A stretch of 19,400 nucleotides of DNA from Deltaproteobacteria bacterium (GTDB taxonomy: Bacteria; Desulfobacterota_C; Deferrisomatia; Deferrisomatales; JACRMM01), in the NCBI GenBank assembly GCA_016218905.1, contig JACRCS010000760.1, forward strand, positions 1 to 19,400, written 5' to 3'. Below the pieces are notes generated by a model. That model was given only the letters and a program-made list of their open reading frames with translations, ran no database searches and had not been told where the DNA came from. The translations under genes and the position numbers were made by a program. Positions 8,438-15,801 of the stretch are shown here, piece after piece. The stretch's first letter is position 1, and the number at the start of each line of letters is the position of its first letter.

Positions 8438-9793
8438 TCAGCCGACGTCCTTGAAAAGACTGGGGTCGATCTGGTTTCTCCGCAGGAGCTTGTAGAAGTC
8501 GGTCCGGTTCCGCTGCGCCAGGCGGGCGGCCTTCGCGACGTTTCCGCTGGTCATCTGCAGCAGGCGCACCAGATACTCCTGCTCGAAGTGCTTGCGAGCC
8601 TGGGCGAAAGAGAGGATCTCCTCCTCGTTCTTCTTGAGCGCGCTCGCGACGAGGGCGGCGGAGATGATGGGCGTCGTCGTCAGGGCGGTCGCCTGCTCGA
8701 CGACGTTGAAGAGCTGTCGGACGTTCCCGGGCCAGGGGGCGGTGAGCAGCAGCTCGAGGGCGTCCGGGGCGAAGCTGGAGATCTCCCTGCGGTTCTTCTG
8801 CGCCACCTGTTGCAGGAAGTAGTTCGCCAGGACCGGGATGTCCTCGCGCCGCTCGGCCAGAGTGGGGATCTGCAGGGCGATCACGTTGAGCCGGTAAAAG
8901 AGGTCTTCGCGGAAGTTTCCCTCGGCGATCTCCTCCTCCAGGTTGCAGTGGGTGGCGGAGATGATCCGTACGTCGACCTCCACGGGCTTCGTGGAGCCGA
9001 CCGGTCGCACCTCTTTCTGCTGGAGGACCCGCAGAAGCTTCACCTGGAGCGACAGGGGCATGTCGCCGATCTCGTCGAGCAGGAGGGATCCTCCCTCGGC
9101 CGCTTGGAAGAGCCCCTCGTAGTTCTGGTGCGCACCCGTGAAGGAGCCGCGGCTGTGGCCGAAGAGCTCCGACTCGAGGAGGGCATCGGGGATCGCCCCG
9201 CAGTTGACGGCCACGAACGCCCGGTCCCGGCGGGCGCTCGCCGCATGGATGGCCCGGGCGAGGAGCTCCTTCCCGGTGCCGCTCTCGCCGCAGATGAGCA
9301 CGCTCGAATCGCTCTGGGCTGCGAGCCACGCCTTCCCCAGGAGCTCCTCCATGGCCGGGCTGCGGCTCACGATGGCGCTGCGCCACTGGGAGTCGCCGCC
9401 GGGCTCCGCCTGCGGAGGCCCGGAGAGCCGCAACGCGCGCTCGACCTCCTCGAGGAGCTCCTTTCCGGAGAAGGGCTTGGTCAGGAAGCTGAAGACGCCG
9501 CGCTTCGTGGCCGCGACGGCCTCCGGAATCGAGCCGTGGGCCGTGAGCATGATCACCGGGAGAGTGGCGTTCACCTTCCGGAGGGCGTCGAAGAGCGCCA
9601 TCCCGTCCATGGGCTCCATCCGCAGGTCGGTGATGACGAGCTGCGGTCTCGCCGGAACGAGCCGCGCCAGCGCCTGTTCGCCGCTCTCGGCGGTGGTCAC
9701 TTCGTAGCCGGCGGAGGTCAGCCGCAGCGTGAGGAGGCGCAGGAGCGCCGGGTCATCGTCGACGATCAGAATTCTCTGTCGCGTGGGTTCCAT
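8438..9793 (-). CDS. glrR: Sigma54-dependent response regulator, GlrR-like
   Basis: A 451-residue NtrC-type activator. The receiver domain (1-125) has the acidic pocket DDD at 12-14, phospho-acceptor D56 in VITDLRM and K106 in LTKPF. The AAA+ domain has Walker A GESGTGKE at 169-176, the sigma54-contact loop GSFTGA at 216-221, Walker B LLLDEIGDMP and WPGNVRQL at 354-361. A Fis-type HTH closes the protein (SGNVAKAARLAQRNRTDFYKLL). Long stretches recall E. coli GlrR, including FSFLTKP, EGLFQAAEGG and NRTDFYKLL, and the order kinase-lipoprotein-regulator is the same. It should activate sigma54 promoters after phosphorylation by the kinase two genes upstream. The usual GAFTGA is GSFTGA here. I found no convincing sigma54 promoter in the window, so targets are unknown. 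Confidence 0.88.
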   Translation of the reverse strand: MEPTRQRILIVDDDPALLRLLTLRLTSAGYEVTTAESGEQALARLVPARPQLVITDLRMEPMDGMALFDALRKVNATLPVIMLTAHGSIPEAVAATKRGVFSFLTKPFSGKELLEEVERALRLSGPPQAEPGGDSQWRSAIVSRSPAMEELLGKAWLAAQSDSSVLICGESGTGKELLARAIHAASARRDRAFVAVNCGAIPDALLESELFGHSRGSFTGAHQNYEGLFQAAEGGSLLLDEIGDMPLSLQVKLLRVLQQKEVRPVGSTKPVEVDVRIISATHCNLEEEIAEGNFREDLFYRLNVIALQIPTLAERREDIPVLANYFLQQVAQKNRREISSFAPDALELLLTAPWPGNVRQLFNVVEQATALTTTPIISAALVASALKKNEEEILSFAQARKHFEQEYLVRLLQMTSGNVAKAARLAQRNRTDFYKLLRRNQIDPSLFKDVG

Positions 9794-9801
9794 GGTCGGC
9801 C

Positions 9802-10326
9802 CTAGTTCCTCTGTCGCTGTTGGAGGAGTTCCTCAATCTGCCTGAGCCCGTCGATCTTCCGCTGGAGCGAGTCGGCCCGGGCGCGCTCGTCTACCAGCTT
9901 CTTCATCGAGACCCGGCACCGGGCGTCCAGATCGGTCCTGGAGGCCAGGGTGTCGGCCGCGTACTTCGAGAGCGAAGCGAGGGCGGGATCCTTCGGACCC
10001 CCGGCGGACGCGGGCGCGGTCAGGAGCCTCAGCGCGTGCGCGTCGTCCCGGTGGCCCTTGCCTTCCGGGTGGCTGAGCAGGAAGGCGAGCCGGAGGCGGT
10101 CGCACTCCGAGCCGGTCCGCTGGAAGGCCGCGCGGGTCTCGGCGTAGGCCGCCTCGGCTTCCTTCTGTCCCAGGCCGCCGTAGCGCTCCGAGAAGGAGAG
10201 GATCGATTCCACGGTGCACGACGCTGCAGCCGCGCGCCTCGACCCGGCCGAGCCCGCGGTGCAAGCGGCGAGACCGAGGCTCGCGAGAGCGAGGGCCGAG
10301 GCGAGGAGTTTCCCGTTACCCGTCAC
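9802..10326 (-). CDS. QseG-like outer-membrane lipoprotein of the GlrK/GlrR system
   Basis: A 174-residue protein starting at GTG 10326, which overlaps the kinase stop (GTGA). A lipoprotein signal is clear: a basic start, a hydrophobic core (LLASALALASLG) and the lipobox LAAC, with the cysteine near residue 21. The mature part is helical, with the conserved-looking segment CDRLRLAFLLSHPEGKGHRDD and a C-terminal coiled-coil stretch (ARADSLQRKIDGLRQIEELL). In E. coli the gene between glrK and glrR encodes the lipoprotein QseG, needed for kinase function. Overall similarity here is too low to read by eye, so the assignment rests on position, lipobox and coiled coil. The open frame continues upstream inside the kinase gene, but that part is shadow. 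Confidence 0.68.
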   Translation of the reverse strand: MTGNGKLLASALALASLGLAACTAGSAGSRRAAAASCTVESILSFSERYGGLGQKEAEAAYAETRAAFQRTGSECDRLRLAFLLSHPEGKGHRDDAHALRLLTAPASAGGPKDPALASLSKYAADTLASRTDLDARCRVSMKKLVDERARADSLQRKIDGLRQIEELLQQRQRN

Positions 10327-11783
10327 GACTCTGCTCCATGCGGCAGGAGGGGGAGCGTAACGCGAAAGTGAGCTCCGGAGGAGGTCTCCACGAGCTCGAT
10401 CTTGCCTCCGTGCGCCTTCACGTGCTCGCTCGCGATGGAAAGTCCGAGGCCGCTGCCCTTCAGGGGACCCGTGCCCCGCACGTCTCCCTGGAAGAAGGGC
10501 TCGAAGATGCGCTCCCGGTCCGCCGGCTCGATTCCCGGGCCCGAGTCCCACACGTCCACGAGGGCGCCGCCTCCTTCCGAGCTCACCGCGACGCCGAGTG
10601 TACCACCGGAAGGCGTGAACTTGACCGCGTTACCGACGAGATTGTCGAAGACCGTGCGCAGGAGCCCCGCCCGGCCCACGATCCCGAGCTCCTGCAGTCG
10701 GGACTCCACGCGGATCTCCTTTTTCAGGAGCGCGGGTTTGTGATCCGCGAGCACTTCCTCCAGGAGCGCCCGGAGCGAGAGGGGCTCGAGACCGCCCGAG
10801 GCGGACAGGGGGGCGGGCCGCGCGGAGGCCGTGCTGAGGTCGAGCAGGTTTTCGATCAGCCGCTGCAGCTCGACGCTGTTCTGATGCATGATCTGGGCGA
10901 CCTCGTGCTGCTCCGGCGTGACCGGGCCGACGACGCCCTCGAGGAGGAGCTCGGTGCCCTCCCGGATGGCCGTCAGGGGAGTTTTGAGGTCGTGGGAGAC
11001 GTGGGCGAGGAGCTTTCGCTTCTCGCCTTCCAGCTCGACGAGCCTGTGGCGCAGCCAGTCGAGCTGGCTGCCGAGCTCCTGAAGGTCCCGGGGCCCGCGG
11101 ACCGAGATGGCGGTCGAGAAGTCGCCTTCACCTAGGCGATGGATCGCCCGGTGGATCTGCCCCACCGGCCGCGTGATGAGGTACGCGAGGCCTGCCGCGA
11201 GCAGCGCGGCCGAGGGCAGCAGCGCCACGGCGAGCCGGGTGAGGAGCGTCCGGGCTTGCTCCAGCCGCTTCTCGAGCACCTCGGCTTCGCGGAGCGTCAG
11301 GGTGCTCGCGTCGTCGAGGATGTCCTTGGCGAGACGGTGGAGCGTGACGAACTCCGGTACGACGCTCGTCACGAGCTCCGGCCACTGGGCGGCGCGCTGC
11401 ATCACGTCGGCGATCTGCCGGCCCTTCCGTTCGATGGCGTCGAGCTCCTGCCGGAGGTCCTCCCCCACGGGCACCCGCCCGAGGGCGCCGAGCGCCAGCC
11501 TGAACTCCTCGTACTCGTCGAAGAACGCCGCCCGGGCGGAGGGATCCCCGAGCACGACGAAGAGGCGCACCTTCCGCTCCATGTCGATGGCCTGCTCCCA
11601 CACGGCCCGGCTGTTGTTGGTGGCCCCGGTGGTGCGGTAGAGGGCTTGCCTCGTCTGGGTCGCGAGATCGTCGAGGGAGCTCACCGCGCTCACGAACGCG
11701 ACGGTGAGCGGAAGGAGGACCAGGGAGAAGCCGAAGAGGACCAGGCTCAAGAACGAGCCGGACTGGATGAACCGCAGCCTCAT
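10323..11783 (-). CDS. glrK: Sensor histidine kinase, GlrK/QseE-like
   Basis: A 486-residue inner-membrane kinase. A first membrane helix at about 10-34 is followed by a periplasmic helical domain rich in Glu/Arg, a second helix at about 180-203 and a HAMP linker (RPVGQIHRAIHRLGEGDFS). The HisKA domain has AHVSHDLKTPLTAIREG with the phospho-acceptor His at 264. The HATPase domain has FDNLVGNAVKFTP, DSGPGIE and GSGLGLSI. All catalytic boxes are intact. It should phosphorylate the GlrR-like regulator encoded downstream. I start at ATG 11783 (AGGA at eight bases), which gives a length near the 475 of E. coli GlrK; the frame is open 62 codons further upstream but without membrane-protein character. 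It is the first gene of a five-gene operon. Confidence 0.87.
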   Translation of the reverse strand: MRLRFIQSGSFLSLVLFGFSLVLLPLTVAFVSAVSSLDDLATQTRQALYRTTGATNNSRAVWEQAIDMERKVRLFVVLGDPSARAAFFDEYEEFRLALGALGRVPVGEDLRQELDAIERKGRQIADVMQRAAQWPELVTSVVPEFVTLHRLAKDILDDASTLTLREAEVLEKRLEQARTLLTRLAVALLPSAALLAAGLAYLITRPVGQIHRAIHRLGEGDFSTAISVRGPRDLQELGSQLDWLRHRLVELEGEKRKLLAHVSHDLKTPLTAIREGTELLLEGVVGPVTPEQHEVAQIMHQNSVELQRLIENLLDLSTASARPAPLSASGGLEPLSLRALLEEVLADHKPALLKKEIRVESRLQELGIVGRAGLLRTVFDNLVGNAVKFTPSGGTLGVAVSSEGGGALVDVWDSGPGIEPADRERIFEPFFQGDVRGTGPLKGSGLGLSIASEHVKAHGGKIELVETSSGAHFRVTLPLLPHGAES

Positions 11784-11823
11784 GGGGATCCTGTGGAGGG
11801 CCCGGGTGCCCTGCGATCGCGTG

Positions 11824-11832
11824 ATCCTAGCA
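11824..11832 (-). promoter_or_regulatory. Extended -10 promoter candidate of the kinase operon
   Basis: On the minus strand TGCTAGGAT (11832-11824) fits the extended -10 pattern TGnTANNNT. No good -35 box is seen 17 bases upstream. Transcription would begin near 11817, about 35 bases before the kinase start codon. Confidence 0.3.
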
Positions 11833-12018
11833 GATCTTTCCCTGGCCGGCGAGGGGCCTGCTACGGTCCGGCTGAGTCCTACTCCAGGGGCAAGCACCAG
11901 GTGATGCGGGCGCGTTTCGCGCCGGTGTTCGGGGCTCGTGGCCACTTCTCGATTTCGGTCATCCTCCAAATCGGCCAGCGTCCCGCACTCCTCCCCGCAA
12001 AGACGATGCGGGCGAGGC

Positions 12019-12333
12019 TCAGCCGTGTGCGGCGCGTTCGAGGTGCTTCAGGGCCCAGGCGTTGAGGCTCACGCCCTCGGCGGCGGCGATGTCGCGGTGG
12101 AGCTCTGGCGGCAGCCGCAGGTTAAAGCGGCCGGAGAAGTGACGCCGGGGCTCTACGCCGTCTTCGCGGCACATGTCGAGAAAGACCTTGAGCGAAGTCT
12201 GGCCCTCTCGGCGCAGGCTCTCGACGTCTGCGGCGTAGAAATCGGCCCCGCCGTTCAGGTCGACGAACTCGCCGCGAAACAAGTTGATGTCGGGGTCGAA
12301 GGTGATGACGGCGTGGTATCCGTCGATCTCCAT
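12019..12333 (-). CDS. HicB-family antitoxin-like protein (no HicA partner)
   Basis: A 104-residue protein with the two-part HicB layout. An N-terminal RNase H-like half starts MEIDGYHAVITFDPDINLFRG and includes the segment DVESLRREGQTSLKVFLDMC. A C-terminal ribbon-helix-helix reads FSGRFNLRLPPELHRDIAAA followed by EGVSLNAWALKHLERA. Such proteins bind DNA and usually neutralise the mRNA-cleaving toxin HicA encoded next to them. No HicA-like frame exists on either side: upstream is mtgA, and the 235 bases downstream hold only a 27-codon frame. AGGA lies eight bases before ATG 12333. It starts 23 bases after the mtgA stop, so the two genes probably share a transcript. It may act as a stand-alone regulator. 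Confidence 0.72.
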   Translation of the reverse strand: MEIDGYHAVITFDPDINLFRGEFVDLNGGADFYAADVESLRREGQTSLKVFLDMCREDGVEPRRHFSGRFNLRLPPELHRDIAAAEGVSLNAWALKHLERAAHG

Positions 12334-12356
12334 CACGTTGATCCTGGCGTCACTCC

Positions 12357-13055
12357 TTACGGCACCCGGACATGCCGCATCCGGGCCAGGATGAGGCGCG
12401 TGCGCCGGTTGAGCTCCCTCGCGTTGCGGTTCTCGTCGTAGTAGCGCGGGTTCGGGATCATCGCCGCGAGCCTCGCCGCCTGCTCGGGCGAGAGGTGGGC
12501 CGCGGCCAACCCGAAGTAATGGTTGGAAGCGGCCTGCGCGCCGAAGATCCCCTGCCCCCACTCGATCACGTTCAGGTAGATCTCGAGGATCCGGCGCTTG
12601 CTCATGGTGGTTTCCAGCATGAGCGTGATCACCGCCTCTTGGGCCTTCCTCCAAGGAGTGCGACCGTCGGAAAGGAAGAGGTTCTTCGCCAGCTGTTGGC
12701 TGACCGTGGAGCCGCCGGCCACGATCCGGCCGGAGCGAAGGTTCTTCTCCAGCGCGTCCTCGATGCCCTCCCAATCGAAGCCGTCGTGGCGGAGAAAGCG
12801 GATGTCCTCAGCGGCGAGCACGGCCCGCTTGAGCGACGGAGCGATCTGGCCGTACCGCACCCACTTCTGCCGGAGCTCGGCCTCGGGGGATTCCCGGCGC
12901 AGTTGGGACAGCCGCAGCTCCATGAAGGACGTGCGCTCCGGGTTCCGGTCGACCCAGCGCCACACCCGATAGAAGGTCCACGCCTCGTACAGCGCGAGCG
13001 CGGCGAGGAGAAGGGCTCCGGCGCGGAGAATCGTGCGAGGGGACGGCGACGGCAT
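12357..13055 (-). CDS. mtgA: Monofunctional peptidoglycan transglycosylase (GT51)
   Basis: A 232-residue, membrane-anchored glycosyltransferase that polymerises lipid II into glycan strands. A single membrane helix lies at about 10-30. All GT51 boxes follow: AAEDIRFLRHDGFDW at 81-95 with catalytic E83, GGSTVSQQLAKNLFLS at 114-129, KAQEAVITLMLE at 138-148 with second catalytic E140, and EIYLNVIEWGQGIFGAQAAS with YFG at 158-182. There is no penicillin-binding transpeptidase domain, and the length is typical of MtgA. The start ATG 13055 is preceded by AGGAACCCC. A promoter candidate lies 36 bases upstream. Confidence 0.93.
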   Translation of the reverse strand: MPSPSPRTILRAGALLLAALALYEAWTFYRVWRWVDRNPERTSFMELRLSQLRRESPEAELRQKWVRYGQIAPSLKRAVLAAEDIRFLRHDGFDWEGIEDALEKNLRSGRIVAGGSTVSQQLAKNLFLSDGRTPWRKAQEAVITLMLETTMSKRRILEIYLNVIEWGQGIFGAQAASNHYFGLAAAHLSPEQAARLAAMIPNPRYYDENRNARELNRRTRLILARMRHVRVP

Positions 13056-13090
13056 GGGGTTCCTGTCGAGACGGAGCGGACGGCGCGGCG

Positions 13091-13120
13091 ATTCTAGTGT
13101 GCTTTCGTCCTGGATTTCCA
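13091..13120 (-). promoter_or_regulatory. Promoter candidate of mtgA, embedded in direct repeats
   Basis: On the minus strand TGGAAA (13120-13115) and TAGAAT (13096-13091) are 18 bases apart, upstream of the mtgA start. The -10 box abuts one copy, and the -35 box the other copy, of the 11-base repeat described at 13096-13130. Confidence 0.4.
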
Positions 13121-13130
13121 GTGTGCTTTC
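13096..13130 (+). repeat. Two direct copies of AGTGTGCTTTC, 24 bases apart
   Basis: AGTGTGCTTTC occurs at 13096-13106 and again at 13120-13130. The 24-base period is a little over two helical turns, so a protein binding both copies would lie on roughly the same face of the DNA. The copies interleave with the mtgA promoter and lie between mtgA and the divergent amidohydrolase gene. They may be regulator sites for one or both. Confidence 0.45.
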
Positions 13131-13218
13131 ACGGGCTTGCTGTGGACACCGGGGGACTCGGCGCGTATGATCCGCGAACGCCCGTCGAGCCCGGATGCAC
13201 CCGTCACCGGAACCAGGA

Positions 13219-14073
13219 ATGATCCTCGACTGTCATACCCACATCTTCCCGCCCGAGATCGCCGCTCGCCGGGAAGAGTACTTCGGGGGGGAACCGGACT
13301 TCCAGCTGCTGTACGCGGATCCCAAGTCCTCCCTGGCCGGCGCCGAGGAGCTCGTCGAGTACCTCCGCTCCGACGGGCTCGACGCCGCGTGCGCCTTCGG
13401 CTTCCCCTGGCGCAGCGCCGCCCTCGCGCAGCTCTGCAACGAGTACGTCCTGGACGCCGCCCGGCGTTTTCCCGGCGCGATTGTCCCCTTCGGCTGCGTC
13501 CATCCGCTGGGCGGCACGGCGGCCCTGCGGGAGGCGGAGCGCTGCCTCTCCCTCGGCGCGAGAGGCCTCGGCGAGCTCGCGACGTACGGGGAGGGCCTCG
13601 GGGAGTCCGTCCGTCGGTCCCTGGCTCCGCTCGCGGAGCTCTGCCGGGAGGCGGGGGTGCCGCTCCTCCTCCATACCAACGAACCGGTGGGGCACGCCTA
13701 TCCGGGCAAGAGCCGGATGGAGCCCTCCGAGATCTACGCCCTCGTCCGCGCCCACCCGCAGACCCCGTGGATCCTGGCGCACTGGGGCGGAGGGCTCTTC
13801 GCCTACGAGCTCATGAAGAAGGAGGTGCGCGAGGTGCTGCGCAACGCGTACTTCGACACGGCCGCCGGGCCCTATCTTTACGAGCCCGCCATCTATCGGT
13901 CCTTCCTCGAGATCGCCGGGAGGGACCGGCTCCTCTTCGGGAGCGACTTTCCCCTCCTCCGCCTGCCCCGGTACGCGCGAGACCTGGACGCGGCCGGAGT
14001 CCGGGAAGAGGAACGTGCGGCCGTGCTCGGCGGGAATCTGGCGAGGCTCCTCGGACTGCGAGGGGCGGCGTGA
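13219..14073 (+). CDS. Amidohydrolase family 2 protein (TIM-barrel metal hydrolase)
   Basis: A 284-residue amidohydrolase_2 protein. The metal-binding set is complete: DCHTHIFP with H6 and H8, LLLHTNEP with H152, LAHWGGG with H188 and FGSDFPLL with D243. The family includes decarboxylases and lactone or amide hydrolases acting on small organic acids; the substrate cannot be read here. GHAYPGKSRMEPSEI, around residues 158-172, is a conserved-looking substrate-loop segment. I prefer ATG 13219, which begins the canonical MILDCHTHIF, although ATG 13195 is in frame and the SD is poor for both. The next gene's GTG overlaps its TGA, indicating co-translation. It is probably cytoplasmic. Confidence 0.85.
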   Translation: MILDCHTHIFPPEIAARREEYFGGEPDFQLLYADPKSSLAGAEELVEYLRSDGLDAACAFGFPWRSAALAQLCNEYVLDAARRFPGAIVPFGCVHPLGGTAALREAERCLSLGARGLGELATYGEGLGESVRRSLAPLAELCREAGVPLLLHTNEPVGHAYPGKSRMEPSEIYALVRAHPQTPWILAHWGGGLFAYELMKKEVREVLRNAYFDTAAGPYLYEPAIYRSFLEIAGRDRLLFGSDFPLLRLPRYARDLDAAGVREEERAAVLGGNLARLLGLRGAA

Positions 14074-14807
14074 GCGCGCTCCTCGTGCTGCTGACCACGC
14101 TTCTCGTCGCGGGAGCCATCCCCGCCCGGGCTTCCGAGCCCTCGGACCTCGTCGACCGCGTCGTCGAGGCGTACGGAGGCACGGCTGCCTTGGAGCGCCT
14201 CGGGACCTTCCGCGCCGAGGGCGAGATCCAGGCGACGATACAGGGTACGGCGGGTACCTTCCGCCGGGACTACCAGCGGCCCGATCGCCTGAGGGTGGAG
14301 ATCCGGTATCCCACGGCGAGCGAGGTCCGGATCCTCGACGGCGAGAAGGGCTGGCGCGGCGACGAGCGCGTCTTGCGGCGGGTAGACGGGTTGCCCAAGG
14401 TCGCTATGATGTACCAGCTGGTCCGTTCGGCCCTGCCGGAGTGCCTCGTGTGGCGGCGAAGCGCGCTGCAGGACCTCGGGAGCAAGGCCAGGGAAGACGC
14501 CGAGTATCGGGTCCTCCGCCTGCCGTGGTCGAACGAGTTGGCGGTGACGTTCTGGATCCACCCGAAAACGTACCGGGTCGTCTGGGTCGAGGGGTCGCTC
14601 CAGCTCGGGCAGAGCCGCGGCTCCTTCGCCACGAAGTACGGAAACTTCCACGAGGTCGACGGTGTGGTCTTTCCGTTTCTCGAGGAGAACTTCGTCGGCG
14701 AGCAGCGGACCGGCGTGACGAAGGTGCACGCGGTGATCTTCGGACCGCCGGATCCCGGTCCGTTCGAGCCCTCCGGCCTGGCTCCTCCCGGAGGGGATAA
14801 CCGATAA
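14070..14807 (+). CDS. Secreted protein with LolA-like fold (outer-membrane lipoprotein-sorting type), probable
   Basis: A 245-residue exported protein. The first 22 residues are a signal peptide (LLVLLTTLLVAGAIPARA, cleavage after ARA). The mature part begins with LVDRVVEAYGGTAALERLGT, a repeated opening of LolA/LolB-like and DUF4292-like periplasmic proteins. It continues in beta strands (FRAEGEIQATIQGTAGTFRR, then YPTASEVRILDGEKGWRG and GVVFPFLEENFVGEQRTGVT). The start is GTG 14070, overlapping the amidohydrolase stop as GTGA. A longer open frame runs in from 13137, but it only shadows the amidohydrolase gene. The last codons and the stop lie inside a heptamer repeat (14794-14807), which may have changed the C-terminus. 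Assignment is by pattern, not by a clear motif. Confidence 0.65.
   Translation: MSALLVLLTTLLVAGAIPARASEPSDLVDRVVEAYGGTAALERLGTFRAEGEIQATIQGTAGTFRRDYQRPDRLRVEIRYPTASEVRILDGEKGWRGDERVLRRVDGLPKVAMMYQLVRSALPECLVWRRSALQDLGSKAREDAEYRVLRLPWSNELAVTFWIHPKTYRVVWVEGSLQLGQSRGSFATKYGNFHEVDGVVFPFLEENFVGEQRTGVTKVHAVIFGPPDPGPFEPSGLAPPGGDNR
14794..14807 (+). repeat. Two heptamer repeat units overlapping a gene end
   Basis: GGGATAA and CCGATAA stand in tandem at 14794-14807. They match the heptamers found after glpX at 15869-15903 and supply the last codons and the TAA of the preceding gene. Confidence 0.45.
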
Positions 14808-14837
14808 CCGCCGTAAACCCCCATAGCGGAGGCGCTC

Positions 14838-15794
14838 ATGGAACGTAACCTGGCCCTGGAACTCGCCCGCGTCACCGAAGCGGCGGCCCTCTCCTGCGCC
14901 CGATGGATGGGACGGGGCGACAAACACGCCGCGGACGACGCGGCCACCGAGGCGATGCGCCGAACGCTCCAGTCGATTCCCTTCACGGGGCGGGTCGTCA
15001 TCGGCGAGGGGGAGATGGACGAGGCGCCAATGCTCTACATCGGCGAGATCGTCGGGAACGGCAAGGGCGAGCTGCAGGTGGACATCGCGGTGGACCCGCT
15101 GGAGGGGACGAACCTCTGCGCCACCGGCATGCCCAACGCCATCGCGACGATCGCCGTGGCGAACCGGGGCTGCTTCCTCCACGCGCCCGACATGTACATG
15201 GACAAGATCTGCGTCGGCGCGGAGGCGAAGGGCGCGATCGACATCCGCAAACCCCCGGCGCAGAACATCGGGAACGTGGCGGACGCCCTGGGCCTCTACC
15301 CCGAGCACATGACGGTCGTCATCCTGAACCGCGACCGGCACAAGGAGCTCATCGACGAGGTGCGCTCCACCGGCGCGCGCATCAAGCTGATCCCGGACGG
15401 CGACGTGGCGCCGGCCGTGGCGGCGGGTCTGCCGGAGAGCCCGGTGCACATGCTCATCGGGATCGGCGGAGGGCCCGAAGGCGTCCTCGCCGCCGCCGCC
15501 CTCAAGTGCCTCGGCGGCGACATGCAGGGCACGCTCCACTTTACGAGCGAGGAAGAGCGGCGCCGCTGCCGGCAGATGGGCATCGAGGATCTCGAGCAGG
15601 TGTACGGGATCGACGATCTCGCCAAGGGCGATGTCATGTTCGCGGCCACGGGAGTGACGGACGGAGACCTCCTGAAGGGCGTGCGCTACTTCAAGGGAGG
15701 CGGCTACACCCACTCCATCGTGATGCGCTCCCTCTCCCGAACGGTGCGGTACATCACGACGGAGCACCACTTTGACTACAAGCCGGTGTACTGA
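14838..15794 (+). CDS. glpX: Fructose-1,6-bisphosphatase class II
   Basis: A 318-residue cytoplasmic enzyme hydrolysing fructose-1,6-bisphosphate to fructose-6-phosphate in gluconeogenesis; some class II enzymes also act on sedoheptulose-1,7-bisphosphate. Metal-binding and active-site motifs are clear: D33 in KHAADDAATEAM, GEGEMDEAPMLYIGE at 56-70 with E57, and DPLEGTNLCATG at 86-97. Further family segments follow (LIPDGDVAPAVAAGLP, IGIGGGPEGVLAAAALKCLGG, MFAATGVTDGDLLKGV). Length is typical. GGAGG lies seven bases before ATG 14838. With PFOR elsewhere in the window it fits growth on C2/C3 compounds, though the two genes are unlinked here. Heptamer repeats border both ends of the gene. Confidence 0.95.
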   Translation: MERNLALELARVTEAAALSCARWMGRGDKHAADDAATEAMRRTLQSIPFTGRVVIGEGEMDEAPMLYIGEIVGNGKGELQVDIAVDPLEGTNLCATGMPNAIATIAVANRGCFLHAPDMYMDKICVGAEAKGAIDIRKPPAQNIGNVADALGLYPEHMTVVILNRDRHKELIDEVRSTGARIKLIPDGDVAPAVAAGLPESPVHMLIGIGGGPEGVLAAAALKCLGGDMQGTLHFTSEEERRRCRQMGIEDLEQVYGIDDLAKGDVMFAATGVTDGDLLKGVRYFKGGGYTHSIVMRSLSRTVRYITTEHHFDYKPVY

Positions 15795-15801
15795 AGAGCG
15801 G

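Noticed and set aside
11838..11957. 27-codon minus-strand frame after HicB, considered as a remnant HicA or leader peptide
   Set aside because: Its sequence shows no HicA features, and the GGAGG is too close to its ATG.
13120..13142. Sigma54 promoter near the amidohydrolase start (TTGCT element)
   Set aside because: The required GG of the -24 element at correct spacing is missing.
13137..14069. Upstream extension of the LolA-like gene frame
   Set aside because: It overlaps the amidohydrolase in another frame and has an Arg/Pro-rich shadow composition; the signal peptide begins at GTG 14070.
13893..15770. 625-codon open frame on the minus strand
   Set aside because: It is antisense to the amidohydrolase end, the LolA-like gene and glpX, all with clear motifs or starts.
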